From positions 1 to 62,875 of the forward strand of contig NZ_JAMQGM010000048.1 of the NCBI RefSeq assembly GCF_023703325.1: a DNA stretch of 62,875 nucleotides, read 5' to 3'. The notes under the pieces were generated by a model. That model saw nothing but the letters and a program-made list of their open reading frames with translations. It had not been told where the DNA came from and did not search any database. Position numbers and translations under genes: made by a program. Shown here one piece after another: positions 1 through 7,592 of the stretch; position 1 is the first letter of the stretch, and each line of letters opens with the position of its first letter. The DNA is from Streptomyces meridianus (GTDB lineage: Bacteria > Actinomycetota > Actinomycetes > Streptomycetales > Streptomycetaceae).

Positions 1-810
1 GTAGCGCATCAGGTCCATGTAGACGGCCGCCGGGTTGGCGGCAATGAGGTCCACGGCCCAGGTGGGGGCGTGCGCGTTCTTCACCAGCATGTAGTGCAGC
101 GGGAACATCACGCCCGAGGCGTACATCCAGGTGCGCAGCACGAACGGCATCAACTGGGCGAGGTCGGGGGTCTTGGCCCCCATCCGCGCCATGATCATCG
201 CCAGGCCGGTGTTGAACACGAACTGGAGCACCAGCACCGGCAGCACCAGCAGCCACGACCAGGCCGGCAGCTGCCTGAAGGCGAGCAGCACGATCAGCAG
301 CACGATCATGGAGTACAGCAGCTGCTGGAGCTGCTGGAGCGAGAACGAGATCGGCAGCGAGGCCCGCGGGAAGTGCAGCGCGCGGACCAGACCCAGGTTC
401 CCGCTGATGGAGCGCACGCCCGCCAGCACCGACTGCTGGGTGAAGGTGAAGACGAAGACGCCGATCACCAGGAACGGGACGTAGTTGTGCTTGCCGCCGG
501 GTACACCCTCACGTGCGCCCAGGATGAGCCCGAAGATGAGGAAGTACACCAGCGCGTTGAGCAGCGGCGTCGCAACCTGCCACAGCTGGCCCAGCTTGGC
601 CTGGCTGTACTGCGCCTGCAGCTTCGCCCGCGAGAACGCCAGGATGAAGTGCCGCCGGCTCCACAGCTGCCGCACGTACTCCGCCAGACCGGGCCGAGCA
701 CCGCTCACCGACAATCCGTGCCGCGCGGCCAGCTCGGCCGGCGACGAACCGTCGTCATGGGAGGACGGGACGCTCACCGCGACCCCGCCGTCAGGGGATG
801 TCTCACTCAC
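1..810 (-). CDS. ABC-2 type polysaccharide/teichoic-acid export permease (partial)
   Basis: The reverse strand reads as an integral membrane protein from a GTG at 810 through the window edge at 1 with no stop, so 270 codons are visible and the C-terminus is missing. After a hydrophilic N-terminus comes an amphipathic stretch (QLWSRRHFILAFSRAKLQAQ), then a membrane segment around LVYFLIFGLILG and further segments (FLVIGVFVFT, MIVLLIVLLAF). This layout is typical of TagG/Wzm permeases that move undecaprenyl-linked polymers with a separate ATPase. It lies 89 bp after the GT2 gene on the same strand and probably closes the operon read from 6102. The ATPase should lie outside the window. The start is plausible, but only a weak GAGG lies upstream. 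Confidence 0.8.
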   Translation of the reverse strand, partial: MSETSPDGGVAVSVPSSHDDGSSPAELAARHGLSVSGARPGLAEYVRQLWSRRHFILAFSRAKLQAQYSQAKLGQLWQVATPLLNALVYFLIFGLILGAREGVPGGKHNYVPFLVIGVFVFTFTQQSVLAGVRSISGNLGLVRALHFPRASLPISFSLQQLQQLLYSMIVLLIVLLAFRQLPAWSWLLVLPVLVLQFVFNTGLAMIMARMGAKTPDLAQLMPFVLRTWMYASGVMFPLHYMLVKNAHAPTWAVDLIAANPAAVYMDLMRY

Positions 811-899
811 AGGGGGAAACTTTCGTCCTCAGAACGCAGCCGGATGGACCGGCGTCGGCCGGGCCGGGATACGACCCGCTGCTGTCGAACACGAGCTTG

Positions 900-1787
900 T
901 CAGATAACCGGTGGCCGGCCCAGCCGGGTCAGCCGCCAGACCGTGCGCCATTTCATGGGGCGACGCGGTCCGCATCCTGTGCTCCAGCCCTCCTTGAACC
1001 CTCCGAACCAGGCGCGGAGCGCCGGACGGGACGGGCGTCGGAGCAGCGTGAGCAGCAGCCAGACACCGAGGTAGACCGGGACCAGCGGGGCCGGCAGATT
1101 GCGCCGGGCCAGCCAGACCCGGTTCCGCGCGACCATGCGGTGGTAGACCGCGTGGCGGCTGGGAGCCGTCGTCGGGTGGAGCAGCACCATGTCGGACCGG
1201 TAGTCGATCCTCCAGCCGGCGTCGAGAGCGCGCCACGCGAGGTCGGTCTCCTCGTGTGCGTAGAAGAAGTCGTCCGGCAGGCCGCCGACCTGCTGGAACA
1301 CCGCGGTGCGCGCCGCGTTCGCGCCGCCCAGGAAGGTGGTGACACGGGACGAACGCATCGGGTCGGCGGCCCGCAGCCTCGGCACGTGCCGACGCTGGGT
1401 CTCGCCGGTGTCGGGGTCGGCAATGCGGAAGCTGATGATTCCGAGCGCCGGGTCGGCCGCGAAGGCCTCGCGGCACAGTTCGGCGGTGTCCGGGTTCGCC
1501 AGCAGACCGTCGTCGTCGAGGAACAGCAGGGCGTCGACCTCGCCGCCACCCGGCCCGAACGCTTCGATGCCGACGTTGCGGCCCGCAGGGATGCCCACGT
1601 TCTCGGGCAGCTCGACCGTCCGCACACCCTCGGGCAGCTCGGGCAGCGGCGAGCCGTTGCCGACCACGACGACCTCGACCGGGTCGCCGTGCTGCTTGGC
1701 GACCGAGTCGAGCAGCAGACGCAGCTCCTCGGGGCGGTTGCCCATGGTCAGGACGACCGCGCCGAGCTTCATGCCCGCCCCCGTCAC
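900..1787 (-). CDS. Family 2 glycosyltransferase
   Basis: 295 residues. The N-terminal GT-A fold shows VVLTMGNRPEEL, a VVVVGNGS segment (sugar-nucleotide site) and LFLDDDG, the DxD-type metal-binding motif near residue 90. The C-terminal part carries a short hydrophobic segment near PVYLGVWLLLTLL that could anchor it to the membrane. The start is GTG at 1787, overlapping the TGA of the upstream CDP-alcohol phosphotransferase gene as GTGA, so the two are translationally coupled. An internal ATG (MKLGAVV, 1772) is an alternative start. Position between lipid-type phosphotransferases and an export permease suggests it glycosylates a lipid- or phosphate-linked envelope precursor; donor and acceptor cannot be read from the sequence. 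Confidence 0.88.
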   Translation of the reverse strand: MTGAGMKLGAVVLTMGNRPEELRLLLDSVAKQHGDPVEVVVVGNGSPLPELPEGVRTVELPENVGIPAGRNVGIEAFGPGGGEVDALLFLDDDGLLANPDTAELCREAFAADPALGIISFRIADPDTGETQRRHVPRLRAADPMRSSRVTTFLGGANAARTAVFQQVGGLPDDFFYAHEETDLAWRALDAGWRIDYRSDMVLLHPTTAPSRHAVYHRMVARNRVWLARRNLPAPLVPVYLGVWLLLTLLRRPSRPALRAWFGGFKEGWSTGCGPRRPMKWRTVWRLTRLGRPPVI

Positions 1788-2563
1788 CGGAGCCTGCTCG
1801 AGACGAGGACGGAAACGAGGTGCAGCACCGTCTGCAGCAAAGCGATGCCGGCCAGTACCGCCACGGTCAGCCGGGTGAAGAACAGGTCGCCGTGCACCTG
1901 GTCCGCGATCGTGGCCACGAGGACGACCAGCGACGCCTCGACCCCCAGCACCAGCCGGTGGAACTTCAGCGCCGCGGCGGCCCTGCGAGCCAGAGCCAGG
2001 CCGGACGAACGCGGCACTGCGGCCGCCTCCTCAACCGGTGGCAGCCCGCCCTGGTGGCGGGCGACACCGACGAGGTCGGTCTCGGCCTTGATCAACACGG
2101 CGCCGAGGGCCGCCAGGGTCCCGAGGAACGCCCACAGCCAGTCGATGCGTCCGCTGCCCCAGAGGTCGGCGGCACGCAGCCCGAGGCCGGCCAGCACCGC
2201 GGCGTCGCACAGGTATGCGGCGACGCGGTCCAGGTAGACCCCGCTGAGCGAGTACTGCTTCTTCCAGCGGGCGATCTCACCGTCGACGCAGTCCAGCAGC
2301 AGGTAGAGCTGGACCATCAGCACGCCGAGCACGGCGCCCGCGATCCCCGGCACCAGCAGGGCCGGGGCGGCGAGGACGCCGAAGACGGTCATCAGGTAGG
2401 TCAGCTGGTTGGGCGTGACCCGGGTGTTCACCAGGTGCCGGTCCACACGCAGCGAGATCTCGCGCATGTAGAGCCGGCCGGCCCAGTGCTCGCCGCTCCG
2501 CCGGTCCTTCACACCCGGGGGGTGAACGACCGGGCGAAGCTCAGCTACCGATGGCTTTGGCAT
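1784..2563 (-). CDS. CDP-alcohol phosphatidyltransferase family protein with atypical motif
   Basis: 259 residues from ATG 2563, which overlaps the end of the upstream dehydrogenase gene by 23 nt. Multi-TM protein carrying the CDP-alcohol phosphotransferase signature: D91, D94-G95, A98-R99, G108, D112. The fourth acidic residue expected four positions after D112 is alanine (A116); the next Asp is D120. In the family, the aspartates bind two metals and the last one acts as catalytic base, so this enzyme may be altered or inactive. The larger paralogue at 4336-6102 keeps all four. Family members move a phosphoalcohol from a CDP-alcohol onto a hydroxyl acceptor at the membrane. The reading frame could be opened further upstream, but that part lies in another gene and looks non-coding. 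Confidence 0.85.
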   Translation of the reverse strand: MPKPSVAELRPVVHPPGVKDRRSGEHWAGRLYMREISLRVDRHLVNTRVTPNQLTYLMTVFGVLAAPALLVPGIAGAVLGVLMVQLYLLLDCVDGEIARWKKQYSLSGVYLDRVAAYLCDAAVLAGLGLRAADLWGSGRIDWLWAFLGTLAALGAVLIKAETDLVGVARHQGGLPPVEEAAAVPRSSGLALARRAAAALKFHRLVLGVEASLVVLVATIADQVHGDLFFTRLTVAVLAGIALLQTVLHLVSVLVSSRLR

Positions 2564-3602
2564 AGTCGGCGTATGCGTCCCTGATCTGGTCGGCGGACAG
2601 GTCCAGGTGCTCGAGGATCGTGTAGCGCCCGGGGCGGGTCTTCGGCGCGAATTCGACGACCTCGACGAACTCGTCCACGGTGAAGCCGATGTCGTCCGGC
2701 AGCACGGGCAGACCGTGCCGGCGCAGGACCTCCGCCATGAGACCGGCCTCCTCGCGCGCGCCGCGCAGGTGCATGGCGAACGCGGCACCGAGTCCGCACT
2801 GCTCGCCGTGGCTGGCGGACCGCTTCGGGAAGCGGATGTCGAAGGCGTGGTTGATCTCGTGGCAGGCACCCGACGCGGGCCGGCTGTCACCGGCCACCGA
2901 CATCGAGATACCGGTGAGGACGAGCCCCTCGGCCAGCACGGTCAGGAAGCCGTCGTCGCCGACGCCGCCCGGGTGCCGGAGCACCGCCTCGCCCGCCTGG
3001 CGCGCCATGGCGGCGGCCAGACCGTCGATCTGCTCGCCCTTCTCGCGGTTGGCGAGCTCCCAGTCGGCGACGGCCGAGATGTTGGAGAGCGCGTCGCCGA
3101 TACCGGAGCGGACGAAACGGACCGGGGCCTCGCGGATCACGTCGAGGTCGATGACCACCGCGATCGGGTTCGGCACGCCGTACGAGCCGCGGCCCGCGTC
3201 GTTGTCGAGCGTGGCGACCGGCGAGCACAGGCCGTCGTGCGACAGGTTCGTCGCGACGGCGACCAGCGGCAGACCGATGCGCGCCGCGGCGAACTTGGCG
3301 CAGTCGATGATCTTGCCGCCGCCGAGGCCCACGACTGCGTCGTAGTGGCCCGACTTCATGGCGTCGGCGAGCTTGATCGCGTCGTCGAGCCTGCCGCCGC
3401 CGACCTCGTACCAGTCCGCGCCGGGCAGCGCCGGGGCGAGCCGCTCGCGCAGCACCGCCCCGGAGCCGCCGCTTATTGCGATGGCCAGCTTCCCGGACGC
3501 CGAGATCCGCTGGTCGGCGAGGACTGCCGCCAGGTCGTCCAGGGCCCCCGCGCGGATGTCTACGACGAGCGGCGAGGGGATGAGCCGGGTCAGTACTGGC
3601 AC
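2541..3602 (-). CDS. Glycerol-1-phosphate dehydrogenase-like (AraM/EgsA) iron-family dehydrogenase
   Basis: 353 residues from GTG 3602; the start overlaps the stop of the upstream nucleotidyltransferase gene. The Rossmann-type part shows VVGLGGGKIIDCAKFAA for NAD(P) binding. Family-specific motifs follow: NLSHDGLCSP, SIAG-like SVAGDSRPASGACHEINHAFD, and SASHGEQCGLG, which supply the Asp and two His metal ligands. These resemble AraM/EgsA glycerol-1-phosphate dehydrogenases more than ordinary iron alcohol dehydrogenases. Such enzymes reduce dihydroxyacetone phosphate to sn-glycerol-1-phosphate, the archaeal-type stereoisomer. With a nucleotidyltransferase and two CDP-alcohol transferases beside it, its product is probably activated as a CDP-alcohol; that pathway is inference. 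Confidence 0.85.
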   Translation of the reverse strand: MPVLTRLIPSPLVVDIRAGALDDLAAVLADQRISASGKLAIAISGGSGAVLRERLAPALPGADWYEVGGGRLDDAIKLADAMKSGHYDAVVGLGGGKIIDCAKFAAARIGLPLVAVATNLSHDGLCSPVATLDNDAGRGSYGVPNPIAVVIDLDVIREAPVRFVRSGIGDALSNISAVADWELANREKGEQIDGLAAAMARQAGEAVLRHPGGVGDDGFLTVLAEGLVLTGISMSVAGDSRPASGACHEINHAFDIRFPKRSASHGEQCGLGAAFAMHLRGAREEAGLMAEVLRRHGLPVLPDDIGFTVDEFVEVVEFAPKTRPGRYTILEHLDLSADQIRDAYADYAKAIGS

Positions 3603-4339
3603 GCGATCTCCCGGCCCTTGGCGAGGTCGTCGTGGTTGTCGATCTCGACCCACTTGACGTCGCCGATCGGCGCGATGTCGATCGTGAAGCCGCGGTTGAC
3701 CAGCTCCTGGTAGCCGTCCTCGTAGTAGAGGTCCGGGTCCCGCTCGAAGGTGGTCTTCAGGGCGTCCGCCAGCTCTTCGCCGGCCTCGGGCTCGATGAGG
3801 GTGACGCCGATGTACTCGCCGGTGGCGTCGGACGGGTCCATCAGCTTCGTGATGCGCTGGACGCCCTTGTCCGGGTCGACGACGACCTTCATCTCCTCGT
3901 CGGCGAGGTTCTTCACCGTGTCGAGGGCGAGGATGATCTTCTGTCCCCGGCCGCGGGTCTCGAGCAGCGTCTTCTCGACGGAGACCGGGTGGACGGTGTC
4001 GCCGTTGGCGAGGATCACGCCCTGCTTGAGGACGTCACGGGCGCACCACAGGGAGTAGGCGTTGTTCCACTCCTCGGCCTTGTCGTTGTCGATCAGAGTG
4101 ATCTTGACGCCGTATTTCTGCTCCAGGGCCTCGCGACGCTCGTACACGGCCTCCTTGCGGTAGCCGACGACGACGGCGACCTCGGTGAGGCCGACCTCGG
4201 CGAAGTTGCCCAGCGCGATGTCGAGGACGGTCTTGGTGCCCTCGCCCTCCGGGTCCACCGGCACCAGGGCCTTGGGCAGGGTGTCGGTGTAGGGGCGCAG
4301 ACGCCGTCCGGCGCCGGCAGCCAACACGAGGCCGATCAT
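3590..4339 (-). CDS. Sugar-phosphate/polyol-phosphate nucleotidyltransferase
   Basis: 249 residues from ATG 4339; ATG and the preceding TGA overlap (ATGA). The N-terminus has the nucleotidyltransferase signature VLAAGAGRRLRPYT..LPKALVPV, and later NDKAEEWNNAYSLW and a LANGDTV metal-binding Asp. The size and YSLW region resemble phosphocholine or inositol-phosphate cytidylyltransferases (LicC/IPCT type) more than glucose-1-phosphate thymidylyltransferases. It overlaps the dehydrogenase gene downstream. It most likely makes the CDP-alcohol used by the two neighbouring CDP-alcohol phosphotransferases; the nucleotide and alcohol are not proven by sequence. Confidence 0.88.
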   Translation of the reverse strand: MIGLVLAAGAGRRLRPYTDTLPKALVPVDPEGEGTKTVLDIALGNFAEVGLTEVAVVVGYRKEAVYERREALEQKYGVKITLIDNDKAEEWNNAYSLWCARDVLKQGVILANGDTVHPVSVEKTLLETRGRGQKIILALDTVKNLADEEMKVVVDPDKGVQRITKLMDPSDATGEYIGVTLIEPEAGEELADALKTTFERDPDLYYEDGYQELVNRGFTIDIAPIGDVKWVEIDNHDDLAKGREIACQY

Positions 4340-6102
4340 GCGGGTTCTCCTGATTCGTCGTGTACGGCGGGTGCTCCGGAAGAGACCCAGAAACGGATGC
4401 TCTCGATGAGCACCGTCAGCGCGAGGGCCGCGGCGAAGGCGGTCAGCGCGATGGTGAAACCTGTGCTGTGCAGGACGAGCGCGGCGGCGGTGACCACCAG
4501 CACCCGGCCCTCGTGACCGCCGATCGCCAGCACCAGCCGGTGCGGAGGCGCGCCGGTACCGCCGCGAATGCGGTACACAGTGTCGTAGTGATGGTAGGCG
4601 ACGGCCGCAACCAGGCCGAATGCCGCGGGCAGCGCCCCGTCGGACGCCGAGCGGGCGGCCAGAACGAGGATCGTGGTGTACTCCGCCGCCCGGAAGAACG
4701 GCGGCACGAGCCAGTCGAGAGCACCCTTCAGCGGGCGGGCCACAGCGAGGCCCGAGGACGCCGTGCAGGCGATCGCGGCGACCAGCGGCCACGGCCCGTG
4801 GACCGGGGCCAGTGCCGCCGTGACAATGATCACTGCGGTGCCCAGCGCCGCCACGGCGGGAGCCGTGAAGCCCGGGAGCCGGCGGGCGGGCTCGGCGAGA
4901 ACCTTCGCCCACCCCTCGGCCAGGGCCCCGGAGTCGGCGAGGTCGGCGAGGGCACCTGCTGCGCGGTCGGTGCGCCGGGCCCGGCGGGTCAGCGAGCGAA
5001 GCACCCGCCCGGCCGTGGTGTAGCAGGCGGCGAGGGAGCAGCCCACGAGGAGGGCGTAGAAGACGACACGGGGGGTGGTGAACGCGGTGAGGACCGCGAT
5101 CATGGCCCAGCGCTCACCGATGGGGAGCACGATCATCCGCCGGGCCCAGACCGTCCAGCCGACGCTGTCGAGCCGGTCGGAAAGGGCCGCAGTGGGGCTG
5201 GTGTTGGCGGTGGCGTCGTGGTTCGCCTCGTTGAAGGAGAAGTCGACCACGTGCCGACAGGTCTGGAGCACCATCGCGGCGAGCGCGAGGGCCCAGACGT
5301 CGTCGCCTCCGCGAGCTGCGCCGAGGGCGAGGCCCGCGTAGTAGGCGTACTCCTTGGCGCGGTCGAACGTGGCGTCCAGCCATGCGCCGAGCGTGGAGTA
5401 CTGCAGCGAGTAGCGGGCCAGCTGGCCGTCGGTGCAGTCCAGGACGAACGAGAGCAGGAGCAGGACACCCGCGGCTGCGTATCCGCCCCGGGTGCCGGTG
5501 GCGGCGCAGCCCGCCGCGATCAGCGCGGTGATCAGGGATGCGGTGGTCACCTGGTTCGGGGTGAGCCCGCGACGGGCGCACCACCGGGCGATGTAGCGGG
5601 AGAAGGGGCTGATGAAGAAGGTGGTGAAGAAGCCGTCCCGGGCCTTGACCACGCTGTTGAGCCGCACCCGCTCCTCGTCGACGCCGTCGGCGGCGGCCTG
5701 CGCGGCCGCGCGCTCGTCGGCGTCGGCGGGCACCCGGGCCACGAGCACCCCGAGGTCGGGGCGCTGCACGGGAACGCCCGAGGCCTCGATGGCGGCAGCG
5801 AGCTCGTCCGGGGTCGCGCCGCGGGCCGGGGCGAGGGCTGCACGCCGGACCGGCTCCACGCGCAGCAGGCCCGGCAGCGCGCTGACGTCGAAGCGCGGGT
5901 CGGTCAGCGCGAGCCGGAGAGCGTGCCGGTGTGCGACGAGGCGGGGGTCGACGAGAGCGAGGCGCTCCCCCGCCGGCACGGCTGCGACCCGGGTGGTGAG
6001 ATCGTCACCGTCGGTCACGACCACCTGGTAGCCGAGTGCCTCCAGGTCACCCTCGAGCTGCGATCCGGCGACCGGCGGGCCGGTGAGGATTGCGGTCGAC
6101 AG
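4336..6102 (-). CDS. CDP-alcohol phosphotransferase with N-terminal extension and C-terminal multi-TM domain (DUF5941-like); CTG start
   Basis: 588 residues if begun at CTG 6102. Residues 1-130 are a soluble domain beginning LSTAILTGPPVAGSQLEGDL; about 155-345 is the CDP-alcohol phosphotransferase domain with the full motif DCTDGQLARYS near 222 and GAWLDATFDRAKEY; the rest is a second hydrophobic domain resembling DUF5941. An in-frame GTG at 6024 would drop the first 26 residues, which look real. CTG 6102 is the only start-like codon after an in-frame TGA, and AAGGAG lies 9 nt before it. First gene of the minus-strand operon, coupled by ATGA to the nucleotidyltransferase gene. Acceptor unknown. 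Confidence 0.85.
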   Translation of the reverse strand: MSTAILTGPPVAGSQLEGDLEALGYQVVVTDGDDLTTRVAAVPAGERLALVDPRLVAHRHALRLALTDPRFDVSALPGLLRVEPVRRAALAPARGATPDELAAAIEASGVPVQRPDLGVLVARVPADADERAAAQAAADGVDEERVRLNSVVKARDGFFTTFFISPFSRYIARWCARRGLTPNQVTTASLITALIAAGCAATGTRGGYAAAGVLLLLSFVLDCTDGQLARYSLQYSTLGAWLDATFDRAKEYAYYAGLALGAARGGDDVWALALAAMVLQTCRHVVDFSFNEANHDATANTSPTAALSDRLDSVGWTVWARRMIVLPIGERWAMIAVLTAFTTPRVVFYALLVGCSLAACYTTAGRVLRSLTRRARRTDRAAGALADLADSGALAEGWAKVLAEPARRLPGFTAPAVAALGTAVIIVTAALAPVHGPWPLVAAIACTASSGLAVARPLKGALDWLVPPFFRAAEYTTILVLAARSASDGALPAAFGLVAAVAYHHYDTVYRIRGGTGAPPHRLVLAIGGHEGRVLVVTAAALVLHSTGFTIALTAFAAALALTVLIESIRFWVSSGAPAVHDESGEPA

Positions 6103-6111
6103 ACGGACTCA

Positions 6112-6117
6112 CTCCTT
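6112..6117 (-). promoter_or_regulatory. Ribosome binding site deciding a CTG start
   Basis: AAGGAG on the minus strand ends 9 nt before CTG 6102. No ATG, GTG or TTG lies at a usable distance in the correct frame, and the frame is closed by TGA just after the Shine-Dalgarno. This supports CTG initiation. Confidence 0.6.
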
Positions 6118-6386
6118 GAAAGCTGGCATGGCCGCCCCGGGACGGGGGACGTCCGGGCGGCGGGCGTGGCACATCCCCGCACAGGGCCGGGCGGCGGCAC
6201 GTCGGCAGAGGCTATCGGATGCGCGTCGCCGTCCGTTCATCGCCCGATCACATGGGATCCCCCTGCGAAGACGGGCCGGATCGCCCCCTGGCGCGGAATT
6301 CGCATGATCATATAGGTGGCCTGCCGGTGCCGGCGCCCCCTGTGCGGCCCCGGCTCAGCAGACGCACCCCGTACGCGCGCGGCCGA

Positions 6387-6392
6387 TATGGT
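6387..6392 (+). promoter_or_regulatory. -10 element TATGGT of a leaderless promoter for galE
   Basis: TATGGT ends 6 nt before the galE ATG at 6399 and no Shine-Dalgarno is present, so transcription probably starts at or next to the ATG. The same spacing occurs before the genes at 10139, 12724 and 33230 (minus strand). Confidence 0.55.
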
Positions 6393-6398
6393 GCCGTC

Positions 6399-7385
6399 AT
6401 GACTTGGCTGATCACCGGCGGAGCCGGCTACATCGGGGCGCACGTGGCGCGGGCCATGACCGAGGGCGGCGAGTCCGTTGTGGCCCTGGACGACCTGTCG
6501 TCCGGTGTCACCGAACGGCTTCCGGAGGAGATCCCACTGGTCCGGGGATCCGTTCTGGACCGAGCACTGCTGGACGAGACCCTCGCCCGGTACGACGTCA
6601 CCGGCGTGGTGCACCTCGCGGCCAAGAAGCAGGTGGGCGAATCCGTCGAGCAGCCCCTCGCCTACTACCGCTCGAACGTGCACGGGCTGACCGTGCTCCT
6701 CGAGGCCGTGACCGCGGCCGGCGTGAGGAACTTCGTCTTCTCCTCCTCCGCCGCCGTGTACGGCATGCCCGACGTCGATCTGGTCACGGAGACCACGCCG
6801 TGCGTGCCGATGAACCCCTACGGCGAGACCAAGCTCGCCGGTGAGTGGCTGGTCCGGGCGGTGGGCCGGGCGCACGGCCTGTCCACGGCGTGCCTGCGGT
6901 ACTTCAACGTGGCCGGCGCGGCCCGTCCCGAACTGTCGGACACCGGGGTCTTCAACATCATTCCAATGTTCTTCGACGCCCTGACCAGGGGAGAAGCACC
7001 GCGGATCTTCGGTGACGACTACCCGACGCCGGACGGCACCTGTATCCGCGACTACATCCACGTCACCGATCTGGCCGAGGCGCATCTGGCGGCCGCCCGC
7101 CGCCTCGCGTCCGAAACCGGGCCCCGCGATCTGACGGTGAACATCGGCAGCGGCACCGGGGTGTCCGTCCGGGAGATCGCGAGCCTGGTGGCGGACGTGA
7201 CCGGTATCAAGGAGCCGGCCGCCGAGGTCGTCGGGCGCCGGGCGGGCGATCCGGCCCGCGTCGTAGCCGGTAACGAGCTGATCACCGAGGAGCTGGGCTG
7301 GTCGGTGCGCCACGACGCGCGCGAGATGATCGAGTCGGCGTGGCAGGGCTGGTGCCTGCGTCACCCCGAAGCCCGTACGAACTGA
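6399..7385 (+). CDS. galE: UDP-glucose 4-epimerase
   Basis: 328 residues, an extended short-chain dehydrogenase. NAD-binding GGAGYIGAH at residues 7-15, FSSSAAVYG with the catalytic Ser/Thr region, YGETK (YxxxK) as catalytic Tyr/Lys, RYFNVAGA, and a C-terminal RAGDP motif typical of GalE. It interconverts UDP-glucose and UDP-galactose in the cytoplasm. The ATG at 6399 is chosen because the N-terminal glycine motif begins immediately and a TATGGT lies 6 nt upstream; the open frame extends back to 6219 without conserved sequence. It diverges from the envelope operon starting at 6102, so it could supply UDP-galactose to that pathway (inference). Confidence 0.93.
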   Translation: MTWLITGGAGYIGAHVARAMTEGGESVVALDDLSSGVTERLPEEIPLVRGSVLDRALLDETLARYDVTGVVHLAAKKQVGESVEQPLAYYRSNVHGLTVLLEAVTAAGVRNFVFSSSAAVYGMPDVDLVTETTPCVPMNPYGETKLAGEWLVRAVGRAHGLSTACLRYFNVAGAARPELSDTGVFNIIPMFFDALTRGEAPRIFGDDYPTPDGTCIRDYIHVTDLAEAHLAAARRLASETGPRDLTVNIGSGTGVSVREIASLVADVTGIKEPAAEVVGRRAGDPARVVAGNELITEELGWSVRHDAREMIESAWQGWCLRHPEARTN

Positions 7386-7394
7386 TCGGCAGGC

Positions 7395-7439
7395 CGCTGA
7401 CCTGCACCCCTCAAGGCATCACAAACGCGCAGGTCAGCG
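7395..7439. terminator. Inverted repeat between galE and the CDF gene
   Basis: Perfect 11-bp arms CGCTGACCTGC (7395-7405) and GCAGGTCAGCG (7429-7439) separated by 23 nt, directly after the galE stop. It may terminate galE transcription or be an operator for the metal exporter that follows. The loop is long for a simple terminator. Confidence 0.45.
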
Positions 7440-7592
7440 CAATGACAACGGTGTTCAGTGCCGTGTTGCCCCGCCTCGCGGACCGTTGTTCACTGTCCTC
7501 TGGCACCGGCGGCCGACGCCCCCGGGGCAACCGCCGCGGGTACGGCCGCCGCGGCGGCCGGCCACGCGAACCGATCCGGGAGGCTGTCTGCG

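Noticed and set aside
4360..6315. 651-codon plus-strand frame opposite the large CDP-alcohol phosphotransferase gene
   Set aside because: Highly Gly/Arg/Glu-biased, no motifs.
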